From Planctomycetota bacterium (lineage in GTDB: Bacteria; Planctomycetota; Phycisphaerae; WQYP01): a DNA stretch of 64,000 nt. Below are positions 37,570 through 45,340 of this stretch, piece by piece (position 1 is the stretch's first letter; each line of letters starts with the position of its first letter). The stretch is from contig JAJZDN010000004.1 of assembly GCA_021805985.1 (NCBI GenBank), forward strand, positions 41,406-105,405, written 5' to 3'. Both the position numbers and the translations under genes were made by a program. The notes beneath the pieces are model-generated. The model did not search any database. It was not told where the DNA came from and saw only the letters and a list, made by a program, of their open reading frames with translations.

Positions 37570-37790
37570 CAACAGGCAGGTCTTCTGGCTTAGGGCATTG
37601 GTGGGCGTAAGAGTCTTCCCGGAATTGCATGTTCATGCGGCGTGTTGAATCGGTCCGCATATCCCGGCGAGCGCCGGTTGAACTATTCCCAGTGATCTTA
37701 CGCGAGTGCTGCCCTTTACAGCGGCGCGTCCGCGGCGGAATTTAACCGCCTTCCCTTTTCATTCGCCTACACCGGCGAACACCTGTCAGA
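37570..37790 (-). ncRNA. Cobalamin (B12) riboswitch
   Basis: Read on the minus strand, the conserved elements appear in order. First is an AAAAGGGAAGGCGGTTAAA-type segment (about 37760-37742). The GCCGCTGTAA core (about 37723-37714) and the CACTGGGAA segment (about 37695-37687) follow. A CCGG-rich hairpin and GGGAAGACTCTTACG come next. The B12 box GCCAGAAGACCTGCCTGTTG ends at 37570. These match the RF00174 class consensus closely. The 5' boundary (P1) is approximate. It lies 255 bases upstream of a PEP-CTERM gene and two further co-directional genes. Confidence 0.93.
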
Positions 37791-38026
37791 AAGCACTTTA
37801 CCACTTTTAAAATTCTTTGCAACAACGTTATCTGCTTGCTGCCAACGCCGGTCACGTCTATAACATTCGCTTAGCATTGGCCGAACAGACCTGATCAGCC
37901 GAAAATTCAGGGTATCAGGTTATGATTGCGTCCTGCCGGCAACTGATAGGATACGGAAAGTAAATATCCTGCGGTGTGCTGGCGCGGCAATCGTGCCGAT
38001 GCAATAAGAAAGGAAATTTTACTCAC

Positions 38027-38500
38027 ATGGCTCCATCATTACTCTACGACCTAAGCTTGCTTGATCTGCATAAAGAAGAGTTCTCTCTGGAAGACATTCG
38101 TAAAATTAATCCGCATCGCTTTGAGATGGAGCAGCTCTCGGCGATTATTCATATCGATTACACCTCCACCACGGTCATTGGTGTTAAGCATCTAAAGGAA
38201 AATGAGTTTTGGGCACGCGGCCATATTCCGGGGCGTCCCTTGATGCCGGGCGTTCTGATGGTGGAAGCGGCAGCTCAGTTGTGCTCATTTATGGCCCGGA
38301 AAACCATTCCCGAAATAAAATTCATGGGCTTCGCAAAGGCCGACACGGTCCGTTTCCGCGGAACCGTTGTGCCCCCCAACTCGCTATACTTAATTGCGCA
38401 GGCGGCGGATATATCGCGCCGCAGGATCATCGCGAATTGCCAGGGAATCTGCAATGGCACGCTGGTTTTTGAAGCTGTGATCACCGGCATGCCTGTGTAA
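38027..38500 (+). CDS. FabZ-like 3-hydroxyacyl-ACP dehydratase
   Basis: This 157-residue hot-dog protein carries the segment GHIPGRPLMPGVLMVEAAAQL (about residues 65-85), which supplies the catalytic His and Glu of FabZ. An NPHRFEM element is near the N-terminus (about 26-32). In fatty acid synthesis FabZ dehydrates beta-hydroxyacyl-ACP. I chose ATG 38027, with AAAGGA 12 bases upstream. The frame is open back to 37976. It is separate from the lipid-type cluster at 46-51 kb, so it may be the housekeeping enzyme or a lone paralogue. Confidence 0.85.
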   Translation: MAPSLLYDLSLLDLHKEEFSLEDIRKINPHRFEMEQLSAIIHIDYTSTTVIGVKHLKENEFWARGHIPGRPLMPGVLMVEAAAQLCSFMARKTIPEIKFMGFAKADTVRFRGTVVPPNSLYLIAQAADISRRRIIANCQGICNGTLVFEAVITGMPV

Positions 38501-38532
38501 AAGTTTCCGCTTGACAGAGTATCAGCATCCGT

Positions 38533-39825
38533 ATGATTGAAAACATTGCCGATCTTCTCCCGGATTTAGTATCGCTTGCCGAGTTGATCAACAGTCCTGT
38601 TGACTTAGCCCCTCACGATAACCCCCGCCCAACGGACGACAATGAGACGGAAGAGCCAGAGGATTCGCCAGGGAAAAATACTGCAGGCGGCTGGAAAGCG
38701 ATTCCCGCAAAGCCTGCCGTCTATACCTGCTTTTCATCCGAAGGAACCCCGGTTGCCGCGGTGACCACCGCCAATTTGCGCAAAGCGTTGCAAAATCGCG
38801 TTGCCGGTGAATCGGAATCTAAAAGAAACCGCTTGAATTACGCCGAATTTGTGCAAACAATTCGCTTCCGCTGTGTCGGCAGCGCGTTTGCTGCAAGCTG
38901 GTGGTACTACCGCACGGTTCGATCTTTATTTCCTAGCCGTTACGCCGCCATGCTGGCCTGGAAACCCGCCTGGTTTATCACACTTGAACCAGTGGCGGAA
39001 TATCCGAAATTCCAGATTTCCAGCCAGCGCTGCGCTGCCCCGGCAATTTGCGTGGGACCTTTGCTTTCCCGGCGCCAAGCACGGGAATTGGTGCAATCCA
39101 TCGAAGATTTATTTGATCTCTGCCGGTATCACGACATACTTCAACAGGCTCCCCACGGCACGCCCTGTACTTATAAAGAACTGGGCCGATGCCCGGCTCC
39201 CTGCGACGGCTCACTTTCCATGGCCGAGTACCAGCGCCAAATCGCAACGGCCGGTCATTTTCTCGCCGATCACTTCAATGCGCGAACCCAGTGGTTTGAA
39301 CAGCAGGAGTCGCAAATACGTCAGGCCGCATCGCGCATGGATTTTCGCCTTGCGGCAATGTGTAAACGCAAACTGGATATGGCTGATAAATTAAATCAGG
39401 GAGAATTGGCGCAAGTCCATAACATGGACAAATGGAAATATTTAATTTTTCAACGGGGCAAAACGCGGCAATGGATCGCTCCATTTGTGGCCGGCCCCGG
39501 CTGGGTTGCCGAATTCCCGGAAGTTAAGGAATCTCATGTTAATGAGCAACTGCCGGCGTGGACGCAGTTTTGCAATCCGGGGGTGTCGGACTGCATTCCA
39601 AGGAACATTTTTCCAATTGAGGAAGTTGCGGCCCTGGTGACCTACCATAAATACCGACCTGCGGATGCCGGGCTTTATATTCCCATGGGGGAGCCAATCG
39701 GCATTGACATCATCTATCAGGCCATGCACATATGGCTTAATCATAACGAGCAGGATGATATGCCGGAAATGAACTCCACAGATCTTCCGTCCCGGAACCG
39801 CTCCGGCGAAAAGTCCGCATTATAG
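38533..39825 (+). CDS. UvrC/Cho-like protein with degenerate GIY-YIG domain
   Basis: This 430-residue protein shares the UvrC N-terminal half. After an acidic lead, the region around residues 61-150 aligns with GIY-YIG, but GIY reads AVY and YIG is not recognisable. The next segment contains GPLLSRRQARELVQSIEDLF, then CTYKELGRCPAPCDG (about 212-226), a typical UvrC zinc-like cysteine motif, and a UVR-like helical pair. The C-terminal RNase-H-like nuclease and HhH of UvrC are missing. I infer a repair-associated paralogue, possibly inactive. It begins 33 bases after the FabZ-like gene, so co-transcription is possible. Confidence 0.7.
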   Translation: MIENIADLLPDLVSLAELINSPVDLAPHDNPRPTDDNETEEPEDSPGKNTAGGWKAIPAKPAVYTCFSSEGTPVAAVTTANLRKALQNRVAGESESKRNRLNYAEFVQTIRFRCVGSAFAASWWYYRTVRSLFPSRYAAMLAWKPAWFITLEPVAEYPKFQISSQRCAAPAICVGPLLSRRQARELVQSIEDLFDLCRYHDILQQAPHGTPCTYKELGRCPAPCDGSLSMAEYQRQIATAGHFLADHFNARTQWFEQQESQIRQAASRMDFRLAAMCKRKLDMADKLNQGELAQVHNMDKWKYLIFQRGKTRQWIAPFVAGPGWVAEFPEVKESHVNEQLPAWTQFCNPGVSDCIPRNIFPIEEVAALVTYHKYRPADAGLYIPMGEPIGIDIIYQAMHIWLNHNEQDDMPEMNSTDLPSRNRSGEKSAL

Positions 39826-39911
39826 CAATGATTGCCGCCATCTTGCTCGGTGAGCGACGGATATATCTGGTCCGGAAAACAGCGAATAATTAGAAATTCA
39901 GGAGACAAATT

Positions 39912-41048
39912 ATGGTGGATGGCGCAACGGATGTCGTGGTTGTTGGCGGCGGCGTGATGGGGCTTACCACCGCCTGGCAACTGGCGCAACGGGGTGTATC
40001 GGTAACTGTTCTGGAACAGGCACGCTGCGCACAGGCTGCCAGCCGAGCGGCACTGGGAGCTCTTTGGCCTCTGCCGATGGCTCGTGCTGGTGCCATGCAG
40101 CAGATGCATCGGAAAAGTTTGTGGGGGTATGCGGCGTTTATACAGTCGCTTCAGGCCGCCTCGGAAGTGCATGTAGAGTATCAGCGGCGTGGAAAGCTTG
40201 AACTGTTAAATTCTCCAGACGCAGCTCGTACCGCCGAAGAGCAGTGTGCCGCCGCCAACGCTTCCTGGCCGAAAATAGATGATAAGCCGGTAATGGAACT
40301 GCTTACCGATCAACAGACACTGCAATCTGAACCGGCACTGGCGCACGCCCCTCATGGGGCACACCTCTGCCGTTGGTCCGGGCAGGTAAACGTGGATCAG
40401 TTGCTTGCGGCACTCGTTAGCGCGTGCCACCGGTCTGGTGTGCGCATGATTGAAGCTACCCGCGTCGACCGGCTGGAATCTGATGGCGACCGGATCGCGG
40501 CGGCCCATGCCAACGGCCAAAGATTTCTGGCTGACAAATTTGTGCTTTGTGCGGGAACTGGCTTACCGGCGATTGCGGCCGCCCATGATCTTGCACCCCC
40601 GGTTACGCCAGTGAAAGGTCAGGCATTGCTGCTGCGTGTGCAAAAGGAAGTGATTCGGCATATCGTTAAAAGCGGCATGATCTTTCTTGTGCCCTGGCAG
40701 GATGGCCGGATTCTGGTGGGGTCAACCACCGAACCAGAAGCGGGCTTTGATCTCACCAACACCGCAGATGGCATCGTCTTTCTCATCAATGGCGCAACGC
40801 AAATTGTCCCGTCGCTTAAAACTGCGGTAGTGGAACGAGTATGGGCAGGCCTGCGTCCGACAGGCCCCAAACATCGCCCCGTGATGGGCCGGTCCCCCGC
40901 GTTTTCCAACGCGTTTGTATGTGCAGGCCATTTCAAAATCGGCATCGGACTGGCTCCGCTGTCAGGAACGTTCATGGCGGAATTGGTGACCACAGGTCGT
41001 ACCGAGCCAGGTATGGAGGCCTTTGCGCCCCAGAGCTTGTCTGAGTAA
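39912..41048 (+). CDS. thiO: FAD-dependent glycine oxidase ThiO-like
   Basis: This 378-residue D-amino-acid-oxidase-fold enzyme has the N-terminal dinucleotide motif VVVVGGGVMGLTTAWQLA (about 8-25). A flavin-site run follows VLCAGTG, and WAGLRPTGPKHRPVMG with CAGHFKIG at the C-terminus fits glycine oxidases. Those form dehydroglycine for the thiazole of thiamine. No other thi gene or TPP riboswitch is nearby, so a general D-amino-acid oxidase is the alternative. AGGAG lies just upstream of the ATG. Confidence 0.75.
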   Translation: MVDGATDVVVVGGGVMGLTTAWQLAQRGVSVTVLEQARCAQAASRAALGALWPLPMARAGAMQQMHRKSLWGYAAFIQSLQAASEVHVEYQRRGKLELLNSPDAARTAEEQCAAANASWPKIDDKPVMELLTDQQTLQSEPALAHAPHGAHLCRWSGQVNVDQLLAALVSACHRSGVRMIEATRVDRLESDGDRIAAAHANGQRFLADKFVLCAGTGLPAIAAAHDLAPPVTPVKGQALLLRVQKEVIRHIVKSGMIFLVPWQDGRILVGSTTEPEAGFDLTNTADGIVFLINGATQIVPSLKTAVVERVWAGLRPTGPKHRPVMGRSPAFSNAFVCAGHFKIGIGLAPLSGTFMAELVTTGRTEPGMEAFAPQSLSE

Positions 41049-41110
41049 TCAGCGAGGCTCGCACAAGCGAGACTTAAACGAGAGAGACTTAAACTTGGGC
41101 GGTGTTGAAA

Positions 41111-42334
41111 TCAGAAATAATAGTGGATGCCCAGGCCGAAGTATTGAATCGTATTGACATAAAACTGACCATACGGTGAATGGCCGCGATAAAATTCCAG
41201 CAGGAATTGCAATTTTGAACTATCCGGTTTTCCATTGGTTAATTCAATACCGCCCACGGCTGAAATATCTGTGTCGTAGTTGTTTTCGCTCCAGTTTTTA
41301 AAATCAACGCCAGCCACGGGTGAGACAAAGCACGTGCCTTTATGGAAGAAGGCCGCACCGTGATATTCCGCTCCATAGTGAAACCGCCAATGGCCCAGAT
41401 TAGCCGGAGCCACATCATCAAGGTAGCCCGCCCCGGCATACAACCGGACCGTGCGATGCAATAAATCGATGGAGGCCAGGGCATTAAGCTCCTCATAGCT
41501 TATTTTTTGGCGAAGCCCGAAGTAATAGGCCGGGTTAGCAATTAAAAATTCATCACCCAGGTGCGAACTCTGGTGGTAATAGCGCACCAGAAAGGAGAAA
41601 TTGCGATGGCGTGCCGCAAAATAACCGCCTACCAGAAAATCAACATTTTGCAGATCACTGTGGGCCGTATCCATATTGAAATAGGCAAATGCGTCCGCCT
41701 GCATACCGGCTTCCCACTGCCAATGGTCCGGCCAATTGCCGCGATCGAACGGTATCGTGTCGCCGATGCTCACAGGAATAACATCCTTCAGGCCGTTGGG
41801 ATGATACGGCGAATAATAGGTGTAGGCGACACTGAATGTCGGCCACTTTGGATCAGCAATCAGTGGTTGAAACAGTCTGCCCGGCGGTAGAAAGCCGGTG
41901 GGAAGATGATATACGCCTGCCCGTTCCATGGCCTTGGTATCCATGCCTATGGCAAAATTTCCATCGGTGGAATTGGTGGAATTGGCGGATTGCTCGGGCA
42001 CTGGCATAACGCCGAGATTGTCCCCGGCGGTGCCTGGCGAAGGACGAATTTGAGATGCCGATGCCGTCGCAAATGCAACGGTTTTGACACCGTCTACCTT
42101 CCGCACCGCCTTTCGCACGGCCGTTTGATCCGCCATTGGTACGCCGCCAATTTCAATATTCGTTCCATGCACCTGCACGGACGTGGATCGCAGGTGAAAT
42201 TTCATGTGCAGTAAAGCGGTAACGTATCCGGAAATATACGCCCTACGCTCCGGAGCCGGCGTCGCAGCCGCCGCCGTAGCATGGCTGCACGTACAAATAA
42301 GGGCAACAGTTGCCAAGGTATAGATGGTACGCAT
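41111..42334 (-). CDS. Outer-membrane DUF1207-like protein with N-terminal BON-like domain
   Basis: This 407-residue protein has a signal peptide (about 1-20). A BON/heavy-metal-like alpha-beta domain (about 30-95) carries the segment TAVRKAVRKVDGVKTVAFA. The C-terminal ~260 residues resemble DUF1207 outer-membrane barrels, with alternating aromatic strands and a terminal phenylalanine (HYYF), a typical OMP end. I infer that it sits in the outer membrane. The BON-plus-DUF1207 combination is uncommon as far as I know. It stands alone. Confidence 0.65.
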   Translation of the reverse strand: MRTIYTLATVALICTCSHATAAAATPAPERRAYISGYVTALLHMKFHLRSTSVQVHGTNIEIGGVPMADQTAVRKAVRKVDGVKTVAFATASASQIRPSPGTAGDNLGVMPVPEQSANSTNSTDGNFAIGMDTKAMERAGVYHLPTGFLPPGRLFQPLIADPKWPTFSVAYTYYSPYHPNGLKDVIPVSIGDTIPFDRGNWPDHWQWEAGMQADAFAYFNMDTAHSDLQNVDFLVGGYFAARHRNFSFLVRYYHQSSHLGDEFLIANPAYYFGLRQKISYEELNALASIDLLHRTVRLYAGAGYLDDVAPANLGHWRFHYGAEYHGAAFFHKGTCFVSPVAGVDFKNWSENNYDTDISAVGGIELTNGKPDSSKLQFLLEFYRGHSPYGQFYVNTIQYFGLGIHYYF

Positions 42335-42409
42335 AAATTCTCCTTAAGTCTCTGTGCCTTATGTCCCAAACTTGAATCCAACGTTATCAGCCCTCGGATA
42401 TTGCAAAGA

Positions 42410-43627
42410 TCATAGCGGGGCGGTTTCCCTTGGAAGCACCCGCAAAGGCGCGGGCTGATTCGGGCGCTTGGGCCGCGGCTCCGGAGGAGGTGCCACGGGT
42501 TTCCCGGCCGTAATATCCAGCATCCGCTGCAAACTCACACGCGACCAATATGTGTCAAAGGGATCGACTTTAATTTGATTCAAGATCTTGCCGACCGCGA
42601 GATTATCAAGAATATAAAGCAGGTGGGGCGGATCAATGCGGTACATCGTGGTGCATAGGCATTGGCAGTCTGAAAGCACCACAATCGTCTGCTCCGGATG
42701 GGCCTTGGCCAGACGTTGCACCATGTGTACTTCTGTTCCCACCGCCCATTTGCTTCCGGCCGGCGCTGCGGCAATCTGCTTGCCGATAAAATCGGTGGAC
42801 CCCACCAAATCCGCCTTCTGGACCACTTCCCACCGGCACTCCGGGTGTACCATAACTTTTACGCCCGGCAGACGCTGGCGAATATCATCGACATGTTCTG
42901 GCCGAAATAGCTGGTGCACACTGCAATGGCCTTTCCACAGAATAAATGTTGCATCTCTAATTTGCTGCTCGGTTAACCCACCGTTGGGTTGCCGATAATC
43001 CCATACCACCATGGATTCCAATGGGTATCCCATTTTATAAGCTGTGTTTCTCCCCAGGTGTTGATCCGGGAAGAAAATAATTTTGGTATGAGGAGCATCC
43101 GCAGGCTTTTGCCCAGCCAATGCCCAGCCCAAAATCTTGTCGCAATTGCTGCTGGTGCAAACGGCCCCGTCATGTTCGCCCACAAAACTCTTCACGGCGG
43201 CGGTAGAGTTCATATAGGTAATCGGTACAAGCTTGAATTTCTGGTCTGCCTGGCAGGCCGCGCTGATAGCGGACCAGGCATCTTGAACATCATCCAGTTG
43301 GGCCATGTCCGCCATGGAGCAGCCGGCCCCCATATCAGGCAAGAGCACTTTTTGATGGGCGGAGGTTAATACATCCGCTGATTCCGCCATAAAATGTACG
43401 CCGCAGAAAATCACGAATTCCGCGTCTGCAACTTTGGCCGCCTCGCGTGATAATTGAAAGGAATCTCCGAGAAAGTCCGCAAAGCGCACCACGTCATCCT
43501 GTTGATAATGGTGCCCCAGAATCACCAGACGGCGACCCATTTCCGCCTTCCGCTGTGCAATTCTTGCTAATAGCTGCTCATGCGGAATTTGCATGTATTC
43601 TTTGGGGATTGGCTGTTGCCACTGCAT
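42410..43627 (-). CDS. nadA: Quinolinate synthase A
   Basis: This 405-residue iron-sulphur enzyme condenses iminoaspartate with dihydroxyacetone phosphate to quinolinate in NAD synthesis. The motif GHHYQQDDVV is near residues 38-47 and FCGVHFMAES contains one cluster ligand. The other cysteines lie in CTSSNCD and in DCQCLC near the end. A Pro-rich tail (PPPEPRPKRP) extends the protein. I chose ATG 43627 because GAGGTGG lies just upstream; the frame is open further back to 43660. nadB and nadC are not adjacent. Confidence 0.95.
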   Translation of the reverse strand: MQWQQPIPKEYMQIPHEQLLARIAQRKAEMGRRLVILGHHYQQDDVVRFADFLGDSFQLSREAAKVADAEFVIFCGVHFMAESADVLTSAHQKVLLPDMGAGCSMADMAQLDDVQDAWSAISAACQADQKFKLVPITYMNSTAAVKSFVGEHDGAVCTSSNCDKILGWALAGQKPADAPHTKIIFFPDQHLGRNTAYKMGYPLESMVVWDYRQPNGGLTEQQIRDATFILWKGHCSVHQLFRPEHVDDIRQRLPGVKVMVHPECRWEVVQKADLVGSTDFIGKQIAAAPAGSKWAVGTEVHMVQRLAKAHPEQTIVVLSDCQCLCTTMYRIDPPHLLYILDNLAVGKILNQIKVDPFDTYWSRVSLQRMLDITAGKPVAPPPEPRPKRPNQPAPLRVLPRETAPL

Positions 43628-43682
43628 AACACCACCTCTTCTTAGCACCATTATAGGCACTCGAGAGGTTTTTGTGACTTTT

Positions 43683-44192
43683 TCAGGCTCCGGATGGGCA
43701 CGGTTTCATATCACTATGGAAATCCGCCAGGACTTCCTGCGTTCGGGCCTCGGCTTCCAACTCAAAGGGAGAGTGCGCGTATCCGAAGTCCAGGCAGCAT
43801 TGCACGTACTCCCGCACAAAAATTCGTATTTCACCCAGCCGTTCATACTGGCATACGTGCGCCAGTTGATGAATCACTCGTCGCTTTATATCTGGAAGAT
43901 TGTTTTTAATAAATATTCCGTAACCGAATGTTATGCCATCGGTCTTGTCGGTCAATACGCCGATTTCTTTCGCCAGAAGTGTCAGTTCGGCGTTCGGATG
44001 CGGCAATGCATCGACATAAATGATGCGCACTTTTTCCGGACGCTTCACACCTACACGCAAGGCATCCCGCCACTGGAGCGTATCCAGAGCCGCGCCATTT
44101 TCTATAGCCGCCCGCTCCATCGTTTCGGCCCATGCCGTCATGGCCGGTGCAACGGTCGGAACAATTCTCTTTAACACCTCTACGTTAATCAT
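43683..44192 (-). CDS. Zincin-like protein with HQLAH in place of HExxH
   Basis: This 169-residue protein starts at ATG 44192 (GGAGAGG upstream). The helix RRVIHQLAHVCQYERLG (about 104-120) and the later PFELEAEA (about 142-149) resemble the metal site and third ligand of DUF4157/SprT-like zincins. The catalytic glutamate is changed to Gln (H108-Q109-x2-H112), so a hydrolase activity is doubtful. A short basic N-terminal half has no motif I know. It is the nearest neighbour of nadA but with its own start. Confidence 0.6.
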   Translation of the reverse strand: MINVEVLKRIVPTVAPAMTAWAETMERAAIENGAALDTLQWRDALRVGVKRPEKVRIIYVDALPHPNAELTLLAKEIGVLTDKTDGITFGYGIFIKNNLPDIKRRVIHQLAHVCQYERLGEIRIFVREYVQCCLDFGYAHSPFELEAEARTQEVLADFHSDMKPCPSGA

Positions 44193-44529
44193 TTTAGCCT
44201 CTCCTCTGTTTAACGCACGACTTGAATTCTTCAGTTCACGCAGATGTGAGCGTAAGTTTACCATCGGCTTATCATTCGAATTGCTTAAGCTAAATACCGA
44301 TCAATTACCGCCGTTGTTGTCTGATAACCCTTAGCTCTGATAAAATATGGGCCGACATTCAGTGGCTGCCGGCTTTGTAAGAGATGGTCCTTCTTTGCAT
44401 CAAGGCATCCTCCGTAGCGCGTCCACGGGCCGGCGGACGCCCAGCGTCGTTGCCCAGCGTAGTTCCAATGATTCTAAGCAAACCCATGCTACAATACGGC
44501 TGTTGTATGTCCTCAATGGAGAAAAAGGC
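44193..44529. other. Spacer between a minus-strand gene and cbiX
   Basis: About 340 bases divide the divergent genes. A frame is open through much of it ahead of cbiX but has no family resemblance. A GATAAAAT sequence near 44339-44346 may be the -10 of a cbiX promoter. No other motif is seen. Confidence 0.35.
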
Positions 44530-45045
44530 ATGGCTCAATCGATCCGGAAAGACCAGACCGGAATAATCTTGGTAGATCACGGCAGCCGTTTGGCGTCTGC
44601 GAATAATATGCTTAATGATGTTGTGGAGCTTTTCCGTCGCGTCAGCGGGTATCCGATCGTTGCCGCCGCGCACATGGAATTGGCCGCCCCAAGTATTGCC
44701 GATGCTTTTTCGGCCTGTGTCGCCCAGGGTGCCACACGGGTGGTCGTACACCCATACTTTTTATCGCCGGGCCGGCACAGCACAACAGATATCCCGCGCA
44801 TGGTGACCGAAGCCGCAAAACATTACCCGGATATCGGCTTCCACGTGACGCAACCGTTAGGGCTTGATGAGCAAATCGCACAAGTGATCGTGAAACGCAT
44901 TTCCCACTGCCACGAGCACCATGACAGTTGCGACTACTGCCAGACCCGCGGGCGGCTTCAACAGGAACTCTGCCAATCCAATGGCTACACCTGTAATTCC
45001 TGCAAACCCACGGGCTGTCCCAATGCCTCAACGGTCGCCAGCTAA
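44530..45045 (+). CDS. cbiX: Sirohydrochlorin chelatase CbiX/SirB with Cys/His-rich tail
   Basis: This 171-residue class II chelatase inserts Fe or Co into sirohydrochlorin. The ligand histidines are H17 (LVDHGSR) and H74 (VVVHPYFLSPGRH, with H83). After the ~120-residue short-form core, a distinctive tail contains four His (126, 128, 130, 131) and seven Cys (127, 134, 137, 148, 155, 158, 163), probably a metal store or Fe-S site as described in some CbiX proteins. ATG 44530 has GGAG nine bases upstream. It supports siroheme or B12 synthesis and complements the cobalamin riboswitch elsewhere in the window. Confidence 0.85.
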   Translation: MAQSIRKDQTGIILVDHGSRLASANNMLNDVVELFRRVSGYPIVAAAHMELAAPSIADAFSACVAQGATRVVVHPYFLSPGRHSTTDIPRMVTEAAKHYPDIGFHVTQPLGLDEQIAQVIVKRISHCHEHHDSCDYCQTRGRLQQELCQSNGYTCNSCKPTGCPNASTVAS

Positions 45046-45116
45046 GGGCTGTGCGAGTAACGGCCGCGGGGCGACGTGATGGTTCGGGATCGGCTTAAGG
45101 GTTCAGGCCCAGCCGG

Positions 45117-45144
45117 TTGACTTTTTCGCCGGCTTAGATAATAG
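45117..45144 (+). promoter_or_regulatory. Candidate promoter of the aroF leader transcript
   Basis: TTGACT at 45117-45122 is followed, after 16 bases, by TAATAG (45139-45144); AATAGT with 17 bases is equally possible. Initiation would fall near 45150, only a few bases before the leader-peptide ATG at 45152. The leader peptide also lacks a ribosome site, so a leaderless start is possible. Confidence 0.4.
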
Positions 45145-45151
45145 TGTTGCC

Positions 45152-45250
45152 ATGAAAAGCGCTTGTCCATTCTGCTTCGCGAATTCAACCGGTGACGGAC
45201 ATCGGTTCTGGTTCTATTACTTTACCGGTGACATGCAGCGGGCACAGTGA
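45152..45250 (+). CDS. Aromatic leader peptide for DAHP synthase (attenuation)
   Basis: This 32-codon frame lies 90 bases upstream of aroF. Residues 19-24 read Phe-Trp-Phe-Tyr-Tyr-Phe, six consecutive aromatic codons (45206-45223), and two more Phe are at 7 and 9. That is eight aromatic residues of 32. It ends with TGA at 45248-45250, inside the antiterminator arm. The design is that of classical amino-acid leader peptides (PheA, Trp): a ribosome delayed by scarce charged Phe/Tyr/Trp tRNA reports aromatic shortage. There is no good Shine-Dalgarno site, so translation may start leaderless. It is too small for ordinary gene finders. Confidence 0.82.
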   Translation: MKSACPFCFANSTGDGHRFWFYYFTGDMQRAQ

Positions 45251-45304
45251 TCTTTTTCCATCGTGTGAATGTGATCATGAAGCCCGCAAAAAGCGGGTTT
45301 TTTT
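45238..45304 (+). promoter_or_regulatory. Attenuator: antiterminator and terminator upstream of aroF
   Basis: Two exclusive folds are visible. The terminator pairs AAGCCCGC (45280-45287) with GCGGGTTT (45293-45300) around five As, followed by Ts to 45304. The antiterminator pairs GCGGGC (45238-45243) with the same GCCCGC (45282-45287), and GTGATC (45247-45252) with GATCAT (45273-45278). It thus captures the terminator's left arm. A ribosome on the leader stop codon would mask 45238-45252 and favour termination. One stalled at the aromatic codons, 15-30 bases upstream, would leave it free. Confidence 0.8.
45280..45304 (+). terminator. Intrinsic terminator within the aroF leader
   Basis: An 8-bp stem with one G-T pair and an A5 loop is followed by seven Ts (45298-45304). 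It ends 36 bases before the aroF ATG and 230 bases after cbiX, so it belongs to the leader RNA, not to cbiX read-through alone. Confidence 0.85.
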
Positions 45305-45340
45305 ATTGCTGTAAAAGGGTTCATAGAAACGGAGTAAAAA

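Noticed and set aside
39912..41048. Thiamine riboswitch near thiO
   Set aside because: The 86-base upstream spacer has no THI-box sequence and no other thi genes adjoin.
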